Below the pieces are notes generated by a model. It saw nothing but the letters and a program-made list of their open reading frames with translations, was not told where the DNA came from and ran no database searches. Both the position numbers and the translations under genes were made by a program. Shown piece by piece: positions 21,542 through 34,491 of a DNA stretch of 64,000 nucleotides (position 1 is the stretch's first letter; each line of letters begins with the position of its first letter). This DNA is from Beta vulgaris subsp. vulgaris. Taxonomy: Eukaryota > Streptophyta > Magnoliopsida > Caryophyllales > Amaranthaceae. The DNA is taken from NCBI RefSeq assembly GCF_026745355.1, contig NC_079206.1, positions 13,201,779 to 13,265,778 on the forward strand, written 5' to 3'.

Positions 21542-22377
21542 TATTATCCAAACTATTGGGAGTATGTTCTCAAAATAATCCAAACTATTGGGAGTATGTT
21601 CTCAAAATAATCCAAACTTATTATAGAATTATTTTTGTTATTATCCCTTGAGCAGAGTGTTGTTCTTGACAAACTTTTTAATATTTCAATAAATTGGCTT
21701 ATCTTTTTGTATTATATCAATGGATGGTGGTTTTCCATGTATTGACTTGTTTGTTGGTTGGAGGACAAACATAAATTCTACTGTCAAATTTGGTATTGCT
21801 AGAATTTTCCTTTGCATCAAAATTGGTATAAAAGCCAACTAGCTTATGGAAAATTGATCTCATCCCTTCCTCAATCCTCTTGAGCTCCATTCGAAATCAG
21901 AGTGCAAACAAAGGAAGAGGTATACCAGATCTAGATTTATAAATTGTATCTCGCACTTAACTTATTTTGAAATGTGATCCGAACTTAGTAGTTTCGTTGT
22001 CATGAATTTGAGCTCTCATATTTTATATATTTCTTATTTTTGCGTCAATCTTATGTTCTTAACACGTGCTTTTAATTTTCTATTATTTAATAACAACAAA
22101 TTACTTAGAATAATGATAACAATGACATTTATTAATGATAACAACGATATTAATAATAATTACCAATATTAATAATTAATATATAAGTACAACAGTACAA
22201 CAACAAAATAATCCTTTCGAACAAATGTACTAGTAAATAATAGTATTAATAGTAATAATGAGTTTTTAAATATAAGCATGATCTAATCTGAACTTATACG
22301 ATCTGATTTGATCTGATCAGATCTGATATGATCTGATTTGAAATAAGCAAAAATAAGGTAAACTAAACATAGCCTAA

Positions 22378-23438
22378 ATCATTAAATTTTCATCAGATAT
22401 TGTTAAAGCTAAGCTAATACTAATCACTATTGACAATAGAAGTACATTATGAAACAAAATGGAACTTTTTATGCAATAGTATGTGGAACACTTCATGTTA
22501 TAACAGTATATGAAAAATGGTAGTTCTCCTATAGAGCACCTTTACATGATGCACGGAAACTCTTATTAGGTCAACGTTTATCGTTTCCAGCACATTCCAA
22601 AACTTCCAGAAACTAATTTGAATTTTCTTTTTAAAATATATAGTGGATTGAAACGAGATCAATATTTTTTTATTATAAAAAAAAAACATTTTTTTCCCTA
22701 AAAAGTCCGCCTTTTATATTCAATGTCTTTAAATATCAAAATATATCCTAATCTGCTTTCAAAATTTTAAAATATTGTGTTTCATAGAGTTTTCCTCGCA
22801 TTTCCCTACTTTTACAATTTGCGTTTCCCCGTCACTGTGTCCATGTGTCATGTCCGTGCAACTTATAATAGTACATTATATATAAATGCACTAAAAGGAA
22901 CTAAGGTCCCGTTCTTTTGGATTGAGAGAAACTGAATTGAACTAAGAGAAACTGAATAGCAGAGAAAAACTGAAATTAACTGAATTGAACTAATTTGAAA
23001 ATAACTGAACTAAACTGGAAATAAGTCCAAAGTAATAGCGCCTAACTATTACATCTTCTCCTTATAATTATTGCATCTAGTCTTATATGCACGCGATGCG
23101 TGGCGAAATCATATAAAATTCTTCATATATAACAAAGATAGAGATATGGTGATCTTAATTTATTTTTTTAATTAAAGTAGGAAGTTAGCCTTCTTTTTTT
23201 TCTATATTTTATTTTTTGGTATTCCCCAAGTATTGCCATATATAATAGATATTTAAATTGTTTTTGTAATATTTGGTGAGTTGGGGATATTTAGGTAATT
23301 AAGGGAGGACACTAAAGGGTTAGGAGTTCACATATAAAATAGATATATATAGAGTTGTACGTATGTCAATTCACAACTTTGTACATTAATATCTTTAATT
23401 ATATTATAGTAAAAATTATCGATCTGGGAATTATGTCC
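22378..23438. other. non-coding DNA with a MITE fragment
   Basis: AT-rich. 22915-23030 resembles part of a MITE (TTCTTTTGGATTGAGAGAAACTGAATTGAAC) also seen in diverged form at 42880-43060. Nothing else recognised. Confidence 0.45.
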
Positions 23439-24587
23439 ACAAAGTTGGGGCTCATAGAGCTTTGGGCTTTCGGGGTCTTCAAATGGCTGAGTGTGCTCTT
23501 CTCCAGGGTTGTCACTGGAAGATTGGTAATGGAAATTCTCTTAAATCTTTCTCAACATCATGGCTGCATGGGAGAACTCCAGTTGCCAGGATTAATTAGC
23601 CTTTAAGGCAAATTCAGAAGTCTAAAGTAAGCGACTTTATAGACGTGGAAACCATGTCTGGAAAGCAAATTTGGTTCGATCTTTCTTTTCCTATAAAGAT
23701 TCGAAGGGGATTCTCTCCATGGAACTGCCTTCTCAAAATGCAAACAATTTTATGGTTTGGTCTCATCACTTAACTGACCATTTCACTACTAAAACTGCTT
23801 ATGCACACTTGATTATGCAACAGTTGCATATAAATCTTTTGACCCGGAAAGTGCAACAAAAAGTGTTCAAGGTTTTATGGCATCTACCCATTCTTCCCAA
23901 ATGGAAATACTTTATTTGGAGGCTACTTCTGAATTGTCTGCCAACTAAAGAACAATTGTTTAAATGAAAGGTGCCTGTTACATCTTTTTGTGATATATGT
24001 CAACATGAGATAGAAACTTCATACCATGTTTAAGAGGTTCAAAAATAAAGTATTTTATTTGGAATCTCTGGAGCATATGGTTGCATCGTAATGAACGTCT
24101 CTTTTGCCAAGTAAATCCATATGTTTCTCGGATTTCCCAACTTTTTCGAGACTGTGTAGAAATGGATAACCAGCTTGCAACCTTTCTGTGTTTTAATAAT
24201 CTTCGCTTCTTTCATCCACCGGAACAGGCCATGGATTCATCGCCGGGGTTTTTTGGGCTTCATCTAGGATCAACTAATTTGGGTGCTCCTCAACATATAA
24301 TCCTTTTTTATGCAGCATGGGAAAACGAGACAAGAGTAGTGGGGTGTGCATGGGTAGTTCATGAAATTTCTTCCCCAACACAATTGGAGAATGGCGGTGG
24401 TACATATGGGCTGGCTACATCAGCTCTTCATGCTGAAAGTCAAGCTTTCCTTCATGCTCTCACTTGGGCTCATTCGCAGGGATGGCGATGTATATCCTTT
24501 TTTACCGACTGCACTAATCTTATAATGTCTTTAAAATATCCCATGAATGTTCCCTCATCGGTCTATTGGACGATATGAGACATTAAG

Positions 24588-26250
24588 TAGGCCTGTCAAT
24601 CAGGTCGGGTTGGGTCGGGTTCGTGTTCGGGTCAAGTAAAATCGGGTTAAGAACCCCTAACCTGAACCTGATCTGTTTTATATTTTCGGGTCAACTTTAC
24701 CAACCCTAACCTGATCTGAAAATTATCGGGTCAACCTGACCTGATCTGTTTGACCTGAATTGTTTTAAAACGGGTTGTAAGTGGGTCAACCTGAACCTAT
24801 TTGACCCGATTTTTTCAGGTTGACCCAACCCATATTACCTGATTTTTTTTACCTTCAAAACAATTGCATAGTTCAATGAAATTTCAACAAACTTAGCTAA
24901 CCAAGTTCATACTTGGCAATAACACATATATAATACTAAATACTAAGTACCAAATTCATACTTAAAAATATTACAAATCAAATCCTTAATGTTTTAGACT
25001 AAGACAACCACAAGTTCACAAATAAAATCTTCTCCTCTGCCTCTGATGAGAACTCAATTTGCTCCTTGAAGCTGTAAACCAAAGTAAACAAATAAATAAA
25101 GGGTAAGAAAAGATAGGAAAACAGAAGAATAAAAAAAACAGAACGTTTAACAAATAAGAAAACAGAAGCATAAAAAAAACAGAACATTTAACATAGAAGA
25201 AAAAACGAAATAAAATGGCAGTAAAATAGCAAAAAAACGAAATGAAATAGAAAAAAAAAAAACGAAAAAAATTGCATAAAAAAACGAAATGAAATATCAG
25301 AAAAAACAAAACGAAATAAAATAAAATGGCAGAAAAAAATAAAATAAAATAGCATAAAAAAACGAAATCAAATAGCAGGAAAAAAAAAGAAAAAAAATAG
25401 CATAAAAAATCAAATGAAAAGGCAGAAAGGAAAATGAAATAAAATAGCATAAAAAAATGAAATAAAATAGCATAAAAAAGAAATGAAATAGAAGAAAAAA
25501 AACGAAATAAAATTGCATAAAAAACGAAATGAAATAATACCAGAAAAAACAAAATGAAATAAAATAAAATGGCAGAAAAAAAATAAAATAGCATAAAAAA
25601 AATGAAATGAAATAGCCGGAAAAAAAAAAACGAAAAAAATAGCATAAAAAATAGCAGAAAAACAGCAGAAAAAAAATTGACAAAAAAATTACCTGAATGT
25701 TGAAGAAATAAAGAAGACCCACGAAGAAGATGAAAAAGATCAACGAAGAAGACGGAGCAGAACTCCAGCGTGCGCCGCCGCCGGCAGCAAAGAAGAAAGA
25801 GAGAGAGAGAGTGAGAGAGAGAGAGAGAGTGAGAGAAATTTAGGGTTAGGACTGAGACCTTGTGTGTGAGAGAGTGACTGGATGAGGGGGTGGAAAACTA
25901 GAAATATTTTAGGGTTAGCAACTTAGCGTTCTTTTCTTTTTCTTTTGGGCTGATATCACTTCTTTTCTTTTTGGGCCCAAAATCTTTGGGCTGCACAAAT
26001 TTATTTTAGTTCAATTATTCGGGTTAGGTTATACAGGTTGACCCGACCTGATTTTGACCCACTTACAAATCAGGTCAAGCGGGTCATTTTCAGGTCAGAA
26101 AATTCGACCTGAACCTAACCCATTTAACTTTCAGGTCGGGTTCAGGTCGACCCATTTAACTAATCGGGTTGAAAATCTCAACCCAAACCCGCTAATTTCG
26201 GGTCGGGTTCGGGTCGGGTTGTCAGGTTGGGTCGACTTTTGCCAGGCCTA
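24588..26250. mobile_element. 1.66-kb hAT-type element with exact 8-bp TSD
   Basis: TIRs TAGGCCTGTCAATCAGGTCG and (right, reverse complemented) TAGGCCTGGCAAAAGTCGAC; TSD ACATTAAG at 24580-24587 and 26251-26258. Subterminal zones of about 200 bp at each end are dense in GGGTCGGGTT/ACCTGACC units. No transposase. It interrupts the RNase H frame of the LINE. Confidence 0.95.
25195..25690. repeat. A-rich AAACGAAATGAAATAGC minisatellite plus GA microsatellite
   Basis: Irregular repeats of AAAAACGAAATGAAATAGCA and relatives fill the middle of the hAT-type element; a (GA)n run with interspersed GTGAGA follows at 25798-25836. Long phenylalanine-rich minus-strand frames here are artefacts of the repeat. 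Confidence 0.9.
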
Positions 26251-26416
26251 ACATTAAGCTTGCAGCTGCATCTTTTTCTTGGTGTTTTCTTTTAAAGATG
26301 AATTGTCAACAAGTTCAGCGAGCGCATGATAAAGCGTAGATGTGTGCTAGAACTTGTTTGCAATTCACCTTATAAATGTCTTAGTTTTATTGTTGTTTCC
26401 CCCTTTGCAAAAAAAA

Positions 26417-27090
26417 TAATAATTATCAATCTATATTTTGAGAGTATCTATTGAGACAAATCTAATCTTTTTACATGAGTAGTTTTTCCCAATACATTTA
26501 AATCATAAATAATGCATCACATAAATAAGAAGTACTGAAATTCAAGTGAGAAAAACAAAGAGGAAGTACTCAATGGTATGTCCATACAATATCGGTAATC
26601 TATCACCCCTCCATGTCTTTACAAAATCAAAGAGATACAAGGAAATATTTTTCTGGTTTAGAATCAGATAGCAAGCTTCCTAGTTCATTATATGATAAAA
26701 AAAAATTTAAGTATAACATATTATTTTTTAAATATAATTAATGATATTAATAACAAAATAGTTTTAAACGACTATAAGTTTGCAATTTTTTTAGTAACAA
26801 TGTCACATGTTACTAAAACGTTACAATTCATAGTCCGTTTAACCCGTTTTGTTTTCAAATTGTGCAAATTCACAGTTTTAATCATTTTTTGTTTTATTTT
26901 ATTAAATAAACAGAATAAATTGAATTTAACATTAAATAACCACCTTTGTTTCGAGAGGCTACAGAACTTTGTAGCACCCACTAACGTCATCATTCTTCCT
27001 GCAACAATTTTTGAAAAATACTAACTTGTTACCATAAATCAAATCAACCTTTCTTTAAACACTTATTAAATTTATTTATTCAAATCAATT
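26417..27090. other. AT-rich non-coding DNA
   Basis: No gene or clear element seen. Open frames across 26692-27024 are low-complexity and show no family resemblance. Confidence 0.5.
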
Positions 27091-27094
27091 TTAC

Positions 27095-27700
27095 TTATAG
27101 GATGGAGTTTATAATAATCACCTTTGCAGATTGTGATAGATGAAGATGGTTCCAACTAGTAATACGCTTCGAAATCTTATCCAACAGAGGAGTGAAGTGT
27201 TGAACCTTGGTTGTCTGAAAATCAATGGTGATGCCGAGGTAAGTGTCAAGTGATGTTTTTGAATCCATACAACAAATGGATTTATAATCCCTTTGGCTTT
27301 CTGGCGGAGTATTAGGACTGAATTCAACAAAAGACTTTTGTAGATTTAGGAGTTGTCCCGATATAGCACAGAACTGGTTGATCGCTATAATGACTTCCCG
27401 ACGAGAATCCTGTCTGAAGAAAAACATAGAATCGTCCGCAAAAAAGAGATGTGATATCGTTGGACCCTGATTGCGAACACGGATTCCTTGAAACAACCGT
27501 ATCTCCGTTGCCACGCTTGTCATACGAGAAAGGATATCCATGCAAAACAAGAATAGATAAGGCGAAAGAGGATCACCTTGACGTAATCCACAAGTAGGAG
27601 TGAACGGTGTTGTTGCATGGCCATTAATTAAAACCAGATATGATACTGTGGAAATACATTCCTTGAAACAACTAAAATTTGGCAAAATAAATCTATTCTT
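27095..27700 (-). pseudogene. LINE reverse transcriptase fragment
   Basis: Minus strand. The palm is clear: FKECISTVSYLVLINGHATT, GLRQGDPLSPYLFLFCMDIL, then SHLFFADDSMFFF (catalytic FADD) and the YLGITIDFQ and ITSWNHLHLS thumb motifs. It lies on the 3' side of the poly(T) at 27711-27719 that ends the neighbouring minus-strand LINE, so it belongs to a different LINE copy. Both its upstream and downstream parts are missing. Confidence 0.85.
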
Positions 27701-29126
27701 TGAAATACAATTTTTTTTTGGTAGATGAGAAAAACTTAGGATACCCTTTTCTCAAGGGAGTAACCTAACAAATCTAGAAGAACAAAATGATCAAAGGTAG
27801 GATCTGTTCTAGTGACAATGTCAACCTTGGTAGCAGAAATAGAGTGACCTTTTTTGGAGAGATAATCTGCTGCATTGTTGACTTCACGGAAAATGTGATC
27901 TATTGAGTAAATATTTCAACTGATTTAGTAACCATCGGATGTCATTGATGAGTGTGTGTATATTCCATGGACAGAAATAGAGCCCTTGGAGAATTCGAAT
28001 CACAACCTTATTGTCTCCTTCAACATATATGTTCTTAATATTGAGTGTATGCGCCAATATGAGTCCATTTGCAATCCCCGGGCTTCAGTAACAATCGATG
28101 GCGTGTAACCGAATTGATATACTTCGGCTGCTAATACTTGTCCAACAGAATTACATATGACTATACCAGGCGAAGGGGACGACCCAATAAGGGACCCGTC
28201 AAAATTGAGTTTATAACATCCTTACTGTGGAGGATGCCGCCGAACTTGTACCCTGTAGGAGTCCTACAAGAAGGAATGGAAGAAATAGTGCAAGAGATAT
28301 TTATCATTGTACGAGCATTCCATTCTTGTTGTAGATGCCATGCCCTATAGTATATGCGTTCAACATTAATAGTGCTATTTTCAGACACAATAGAATTACG
28401 TTCTTTCCAAATACTCCAAAGACTATAACTAACCAAGTTAATAGCCTTAGGATGGTGACGAAAATAATTAAAACATCGCTCAATATTAGTAGGAATATTA
28501 GTAGAAATTTTTTTTCTTATATGATTGGATGTCCAATAATGGCGAATAAAAGGCAAGAAAAGAAATATGATTTATGGTTTCAATGTCTGTATGAAGCACA
28601 AGACACTGGCATTGTCAGTTATTTGCCTTTTTTTTATAAATTTGACATTAAAGGAAGGCCATTATGTAGAATTTGCCACAAGAAAATTTGTACTTTAGGG
28701 GCAATATCAAGCTTCCAAATCCAATAAAATTGCCAAGGGGTGTGAGAAGTAGAATGAATCCCACGAGCAAGCCAGGTCGCTAAATGGACGGAATATTCTC
28801 TTGAACTTGTAAGACCCCACCAAGGTGCATTAGGAATCTCTTGCGTGGGAATATACTTGAAATCCTTTGAACAATATGAGATGGCACTAATTGTTTGAAC
28901 ATTGAGATATTCAATTCTCATGAAGGTAAGAGAACAAGACTCACAATTAAAGCAAGGTTTTCAATATTTGTAATATCTATATCGAGAGTTTTAATGAGAT
29001 TTTGTTCAAGACACCAATTGTCAATCCAAAAATAAACATATTCTCCTATTCCAATTTTTCCAACATATTCCTTTTCTAAAAAGTTCGCGATTATAGAATA
29101 GATTTCCAAATATGAGTAAGAAGGTT

Positions 29127-30457
29127 TGTGATTCCACTAGGAACAATACAAGAGGGGGGTGAATTGTATGTGCAGAAATAAATGTAACTTTTTACGCTAT
29201 AAAACATAAACAAAGAAACAAGCTAAAGAAGCACAAGAGATTTTTACGAGGAAAAACTTCTTGGTCCCAACAAGAAGAAATAACCTCGACCACTAGGGAT
29301 TTTAAACACCACATTTTCACTAATTAGGCCAAACAACTTTGTTACAACCTAAATTTACTCACGGGACACACCTTGAGTTCCTAATGCTCTCAATTTCACT
29401 TGAAGTTTTCTCACTTTAACTTGCTTCACTTAAAGCTTTTTCTCTTACATGACTTCACTGAAAACCCTCTTACCCCAAAAACCAAAATACAATGATCAAT
29501 AAACTTAGTGGAATTAGAGTACGAAGAAAAAGAACAAATGGCTTTTATGAGAGAATAAAGCACTAACACTTTACTTAGTTAAACTCACTAAATCACTTGC
29601 TCAGACACAAATTGGAACTTAATTAGACACAAGTATTTACAGTAGTGATTTCTTAGAACGTGGGATTACAACATGTGTTAGTGGTGAAAACATTTTCCCA
29701 TGATGTTCCTCAACTAGAGGAACACATTCCTTTTAACACCCATGATCTCCACGATCTAAGTTAAACGTGTATTATGTAAATTTTACTGCTTCCTAAATTC
29801 AGCAACCACTTATGCAGTAAATCAAAAATCTGATTTAATTAAAAACTATTTTAATTAATAAAACCAAAATTAAATTATTTACTCAAAATGTGATCTTTAA
29901 AAACATTTTCCTTAAATCCAAAAAGGAATTTTATTTTCTAATAAAAATAAATTCTTTTTCTTAAAAATATTATCCTAAAAATGAGATTTTTACTAAATAA
30001 AAATGGTGTCCTATAATTAAGGTTTTAATCACTCAAAGGTAATTAATTAACTGTTGTACTGCTTCAACCTATGTTTAGTTCCTTTTAAAACAGTTAGTTC
30101 CTTTAACTCAATATAACAATGCCACTTTGTGTGTTCCTTACAAAGGAACAAACACTCATTCTCATTTTAAATTGCCACAATTATTCCTTACCAATTCTTA
30201 CTCGTTCCTTTACCTTGGAACTAGAAACAAAAGCATTGCTTTGGTCTTCTTGCTCCAACGCTTCTACAGTATCAAATCCATGAGAATCTTAACTTAGTCT
30301 TCAAAATTCAAACTTGATTTCTTATTCTGACTTAGTATTCTCTTTTCTCTTTTCATTGATACCTTTGTAAAATCCATTTACTTAACAACTTGTTAGTTCA
30401 TCACTTAGTTAATTTGTATCTTTGTTCCTTTGCCATCATCAAAACTAGAATTCAACA
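29127..30457 (-). repeat. 3' LTR of the copia element
   Basis: About 1.33 kb. Starts on plus TGTGATTCCACTAGGAACAA and ends GAATTCAACA. Aligns along its length with the other LTR, with scattered substitutions and small indels. Confidence 0.93.
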
Positions 30458-30944
30458 ATTTTCTCCTTTTTGATGATGACAACAAAGTTACAAACTAAGG
30501 AAAATAAAACAACAAATAAATAACTTAAGAGAATGAAAGAAAGCAACAAAATAGTAATAAACTTTATAATTTATTAAGGCAGATCAAGGATTTTAACTTT
30601 TTTTAATTTTACAACTTAGTTTGTTCCTAGTATCTTTTCCCCCTTTGTCATCCTCCAAAATATCAAACTCTTGTGATTTTGGGAAGACTGGTATTTTCAA
30701 GACCTTTAGACCATTAACAAGCGTCATAAAATGGTTAAGTTAGGATTTACAAAGGTTAGAATTGGTCAAACATCAATCACATAATATTAGCCATTCCAAG
30801 TAAGAAATTATGCAATTAAATCACAAACGAAGACATTTTTAGCACAAGTCATTGTATTTATATCACTTATTACACAAAGATACAAAAGATAAAAGGAAGA
30901 AAAGAAACAAAAGCGAGGAGTTCCTGTTCCTTTAAGAGAAACAG

Positions 30945-32950
30945 GAACTATACATTAGGAATGGAAGGGAAATTGTGTTCTTTTAGGACTTCTTCTTCCA
31001 CCACTTCCTCTAATTTCTTCATAACCTCCTCATGATGCCCATTCAGTTGCTTCTTCAGAGAAATAATTGCTTGGGACATCATCTCTGTGCTCTTTTGTTG
31101 CTCTATCAGCGTATCACTAAGGACTTTCATTATACCCATCATCTTATCAGTTTCATCATCCATAGTCTAGTGAAGGTGATTATAGAATTTGATCATATGC
31201 TGAACAGGGAGATAGACTTTATATACCCATCCATAATCATGCAAAGGAACTTGTTCCTTTCCCTTTGAGCCAAAGTCATAGGTAGTTTTGGTGGAGGAAT
31301 TGGAGTGTGTTCTTGGGATGGTCCCGTTGTTCATGTGAGAGGAACAGAAGGTGAAGTGGTGGAGTATAGTGGAGGAAGAAATGGAGGTTTGGCGGTAGAG
31401 TAGTAGATGTAGAGGAAAAAAGGTTAGGCTCGTTTATGGCAACCTTCATCTGTTCATAAGTGGAAGGAACAAAGAAGGATGTGGAAGAGATGGGAGAGAT
31501 TGTATTAAGAGTAATCAATATTTTTGGTGAAGAAGGAGGAGCGGGTTCCTTAGGTGAGTTTTTATGTGGTTCTTGTGAATCATATAGGACTAATGGAGAG
31601 TCCTTATTAGAACGAAACATGGATAATTTTTTCAATTCTCAACCTAGAACTTTTCCTAACTTGTTTAGGAGCAGGTTCGGTAGGCTTTTTGGCAACTGTT
31701 TTTTGTTCCTTGGGGGCTTTTCCTTTGGTTCATTAGGTTTAGGAACTTATTCCTCCTCTACTGCCTTAGGCAATTTTATCTTTTGCGAGAAACTAGAGAC
31801 TATCCTCCCTTAAGTCAGAACCTCATCTTGGACAGAAAGGTCCGATTCATATAAAGTTTTTTCAATTAAAATATGACCTTACCTAATTCCCAAGATAGGT
31901 CAACCAATAGTTTTAACTTTAAAGTGGGAGAGAAGAGAGGTAATGAGTGCTCCATAACCAACAACACAATGGTTTTTAATACATTGTGTAAGATGTTGGA
32001 TAAAAAGGGAAGGGGAGTTGATTTAGATGTGGTGGTCAAGACAGAACATGTAGCACATATCTAGGAGACCCACTTCATTCCTCTTTTCAGTTCAAAGAAT
32101 GAGTGCCCTCCAAACAAGATTAAACAAAATTTTATGTATTGAGGAGAGGAGATTGTGATTGATTTTAGTTTCACCAGCGAATTCCCCAAAGGATTGAACT
32201 ATGTCATCCTGGGAGAAGTAAGGAAAGGTGACTGTTCCTTTCCTCTTGAAATATAGTTCAGTTCCTGTGCAAGGAACTTCCCATATTTTTCCTAAAGTTT
32301 CATGGGAAAATTTTATTTTCTTCCCCCTGACTTCAGTAGTGCGTACTCCATCAGTGTTACTGAAATTTGCATGAAATTCATCCATTGCTAAAGGAACTAA
32401 GGCATTGTTAAATGCGGTTTCAAAAAGGTATTTCATACCTTGTTCCTTTAGGATTTCGATAAATTAAGTGAATTGAACTCTGTTGGCCCATTCTAAATCT
32501 ACACAAAAATCGAGTATATACCTATTATCACTTCGTTGCACCCGTTTCTTTAAGGAAGAAGTGGCAGTTCCTTTGGAAGGAACAAACGTTGCTTCGTTCT
32601 TCGTCTCCCTCAACTAATTGAGGGGTTTCTTCTTCATCATCTTCCCTAACCAGTTTTCTTCTTATTACACTTCTCCTTGGTGCCGCCAATTTTTGCTCTT
32701 CCACATACATTTGTGTTTCTTGAGGATTTGTAATTTCTAGGGTTTTGGATAGAGAAGAGGGGTTTACCATTGATAGGTTTTGGAGTTTTTGCTTTTGGAA
32801 AAGGTGAATTAAGAGAGCTTTTTGCCATTTAATGGAAAAAGTTCGAGGTTTTATCTGATGCGAAGAGGTGAGATGAAGATGAACAATGGTGAAGATGATG
32901 TGATTAAAGGATGATTTTGGAAGGAAAGTAGAAAAAAGAAACAAGATGCA
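30945..32950 (-). pseudogene. envelope-like extra ORF of the Sirevirus type, broken
   Basis: Between pol and the 3' LTR, minus-strand frames 32944-32528, 32436-32092, 31635-31276 and 31163-30948 form a broken reading region. 32436-32092 contains VRTTEVRGKKIKFSHETLGK and IWEVPCTGTE, resembling the domain annotated as 'putative plant transposon protein' that is common in this position. The last piece (MDDETDKMMGIMKVLSDTLI onward) looks like a coiled coil. The first piece has a long polar, proline-containing start. Function in Sireviruses is unproven; here it is disrupted by stops. Confidence 0.6.
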
Positions 32951-33479
32951 TGTAACAGTATATGAAAGATTACATGTGGAAAATTAAAGAGATAAAATAA
33001 AATAAAGAAAAGATAAAAATTGAATCAAGATTTGTTAAATTTGATTCCTATATTTTAGGGATTTTCGAAATTTTTGATCTTTATGGACTTTTTAATTTTT
33101 GGAAAGAAAAAGAAAAATATGGTTTGCTTTATTCCTTGTGCTATAGGAACAAATTATGCTAATTATCAACATTTTTCAAATTATACATGTTTCTATCACT
33201 TAGGAACAATAAGGGGAGTAGTATGTGACATTTGTGAGTTGCTTTATTCCTTTGAACCCATGTTTATGTTTAATTAGAACATTTTAATTTGCAATGGTCT
33301 TAGGCAATTCATCACAGTAACTTAATATCACATAGAGTAAGACAAATCAATTCAGACACTGAGGATTGCAACAGGAATAATTACTTAAGTTTTATTAAAC
33401 TTAACTCAAGCCTTAGTTTTTCGTATCTATTTATTTGTAGAGGCTTGGTTAGAATATCAGCAATCTAATTTCAGTTTGA

Positions 33480-34480
33480 CAAAACTCAAGTTTAATCAAA
33501 CCTTTTCCCACATTTTCTTTTAGAAGTGATGTCTGGTATATATATGCTTAACTCTTGAATGATGCATTGGATCTTTGAAATACTAATGGCACTTGTATTA
33601 TCACAATAAACAGGAACACGATTAAAGTTTATTCCATATATAGTCACAGAGTTTTTTTTTTCCAAAGCATTTGAGAGAAACATGCAGCAACAACTCCATA
33701 TTCTACTTCAACAATGGATAAAGCAACTAAGTTTTGTTTCTTGGTATTCCAAGAAACTAAACTATGACTAAGAAATTTGAGAGAAACATGCAGCAACAAC
33801 TCCATATTCTACTTCAACAATGGATAAAGTAGCTAAGTTTTGTTTCTTGGTATTCCAAGAAACTAAACTATGACTAAGAAATTGAACCATACCTGAGGTG
33901 TTTTTCCAATTTACAAGATCTCCAACATAGTCAGCATCAACATATCCTCTTGTAATGATATGTTTTAGTAAAATGAGTAAACATCTTTTATATGCTTTCC
34001 TTAGCCTTCATGGAGAACAATTCATATTGATTCATTACTAAATCAAATTTAGATCTTTTGACTTCATTAGTTTGTTCATGGGTTACTTCAAGTAAATCTC
34101 CTATTTGCTTTGCAGATTTACATCTCATGTATTTATTGTGTGCATGGGGTCCAAGTCCACAATGCAAAATTTTAACAACCATAACATTCACTTCCATTTT
34201 TCAAAGTTAGCTTTGTCATATTCAGAGAAGGGTTTAGGAATTTCCTCATTTTTGTCATTAGTAGTTGTGACCTCAAAATCACCAACTTCAATGACTCTCC
34301 TATACATGATAGTTTTCGGCCTTGATGAAAATCTCCATTATGTTCTTGTAGTAGGAACAGAATTTCCCATTGAACATAGGATCCCTTTGCGTAGAGTATC
34401 TTTCTTGAAGTTCCTCGGTGGTCTTCATTGTTCCTTGGATCATTTTCTCAATAGGGTTTCCTATTTTTCGTGAGTTACCT
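33480..34480 (-). pseudogene. copia gag fragment joined to pol RNase H fragment
   Basis: 34197-33988 encodes a copia gag core (AKQIGDLLEVTHEQTNEVKR, FDLVMNQYELFSMK). Going downstream on the minus strand, the next recognisable protein is Ty1-copia RNase H: YVDADYAGDL near 33940, then SWNTKKQN and the VYCDNTSAI motif near 33600. Everything between gag and RNase H is absent. A 106-bp segment is tandemly duplicated (33671-33776 and 33777-33881), repeating part of RNase H. Confidence 0.8.
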
Positions 34481-34489
34481 CTGATACCA
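34479..34489 (-). other. primer-binding site of the copia element
   Basis: Minus-strand TGGTATCAGAG, complementary to the 3' end of initiator tRNA-Met, two bases inside the 5' LTR. Confidence 0.9.
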
Positions 34490-34491
34490 AT

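Larger units (their letters stand above)
11737..22374. mobile_element. old Harbinger-like element split by later insertions
   Basis: Left end GGCTATTTTTAGTTCACC at 11737 and the right end, reverse complemented, GGCTATGTTTAGTTTACC at 22374 are matching TIRs, flanked by TAA on both sides (11734-11736, 22375-22377). The arms carry GATCTGATCTGAACTTA repeats just inside both ends and around the CACTA insertion. The original element was short; most of the interval is younger DNA: CACTA (11778-19982), a TIR element (20186-21213) and a MITE (21246-21541). PIF/Harbinger is inferred from the 3-bp TAA target. Confidence 0.65.
23439..26416 (+). pseudogene. LINE 3' remnant split by a hAT-type element
   Basis: 5'-truncated L1-type LINE. 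23453-23597 reads AHRALGFRGLQMAECALLQG and WKIGNGNSLKSFSTSWLHGR (post-RT). 23871-23966 reads HLPILPKWKYFIWRLLLNCLP (zf-RVT). 24081-24578 is RNase H (ALHAESQAFLHALTW, then FFTDCTNLI). The frame, apart from a TGA, continues beyond the hAT insertion at 26251 as IKLAAASFSWCF and ends QVQRAHDKA, the RNase H C-terminus. An A-run at 26409-26416 marks the 3' end. Stops and shifts throughout. Confidence 0.88.

Noticed and set aside
11737..22374. A single large autonomous Harbinger element
   Set aside because: No Harbinger transposase is present, and most of the interval is accounted for by later insertions with their own ends.
25016..25743. Long minus-strand frames rich in Phe, Ile and Leu, resembling membrane proteins
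   Set aside because: They translate the A-rich minisatellite inside the hAT-type element; overlapping frames are open for the same reason.
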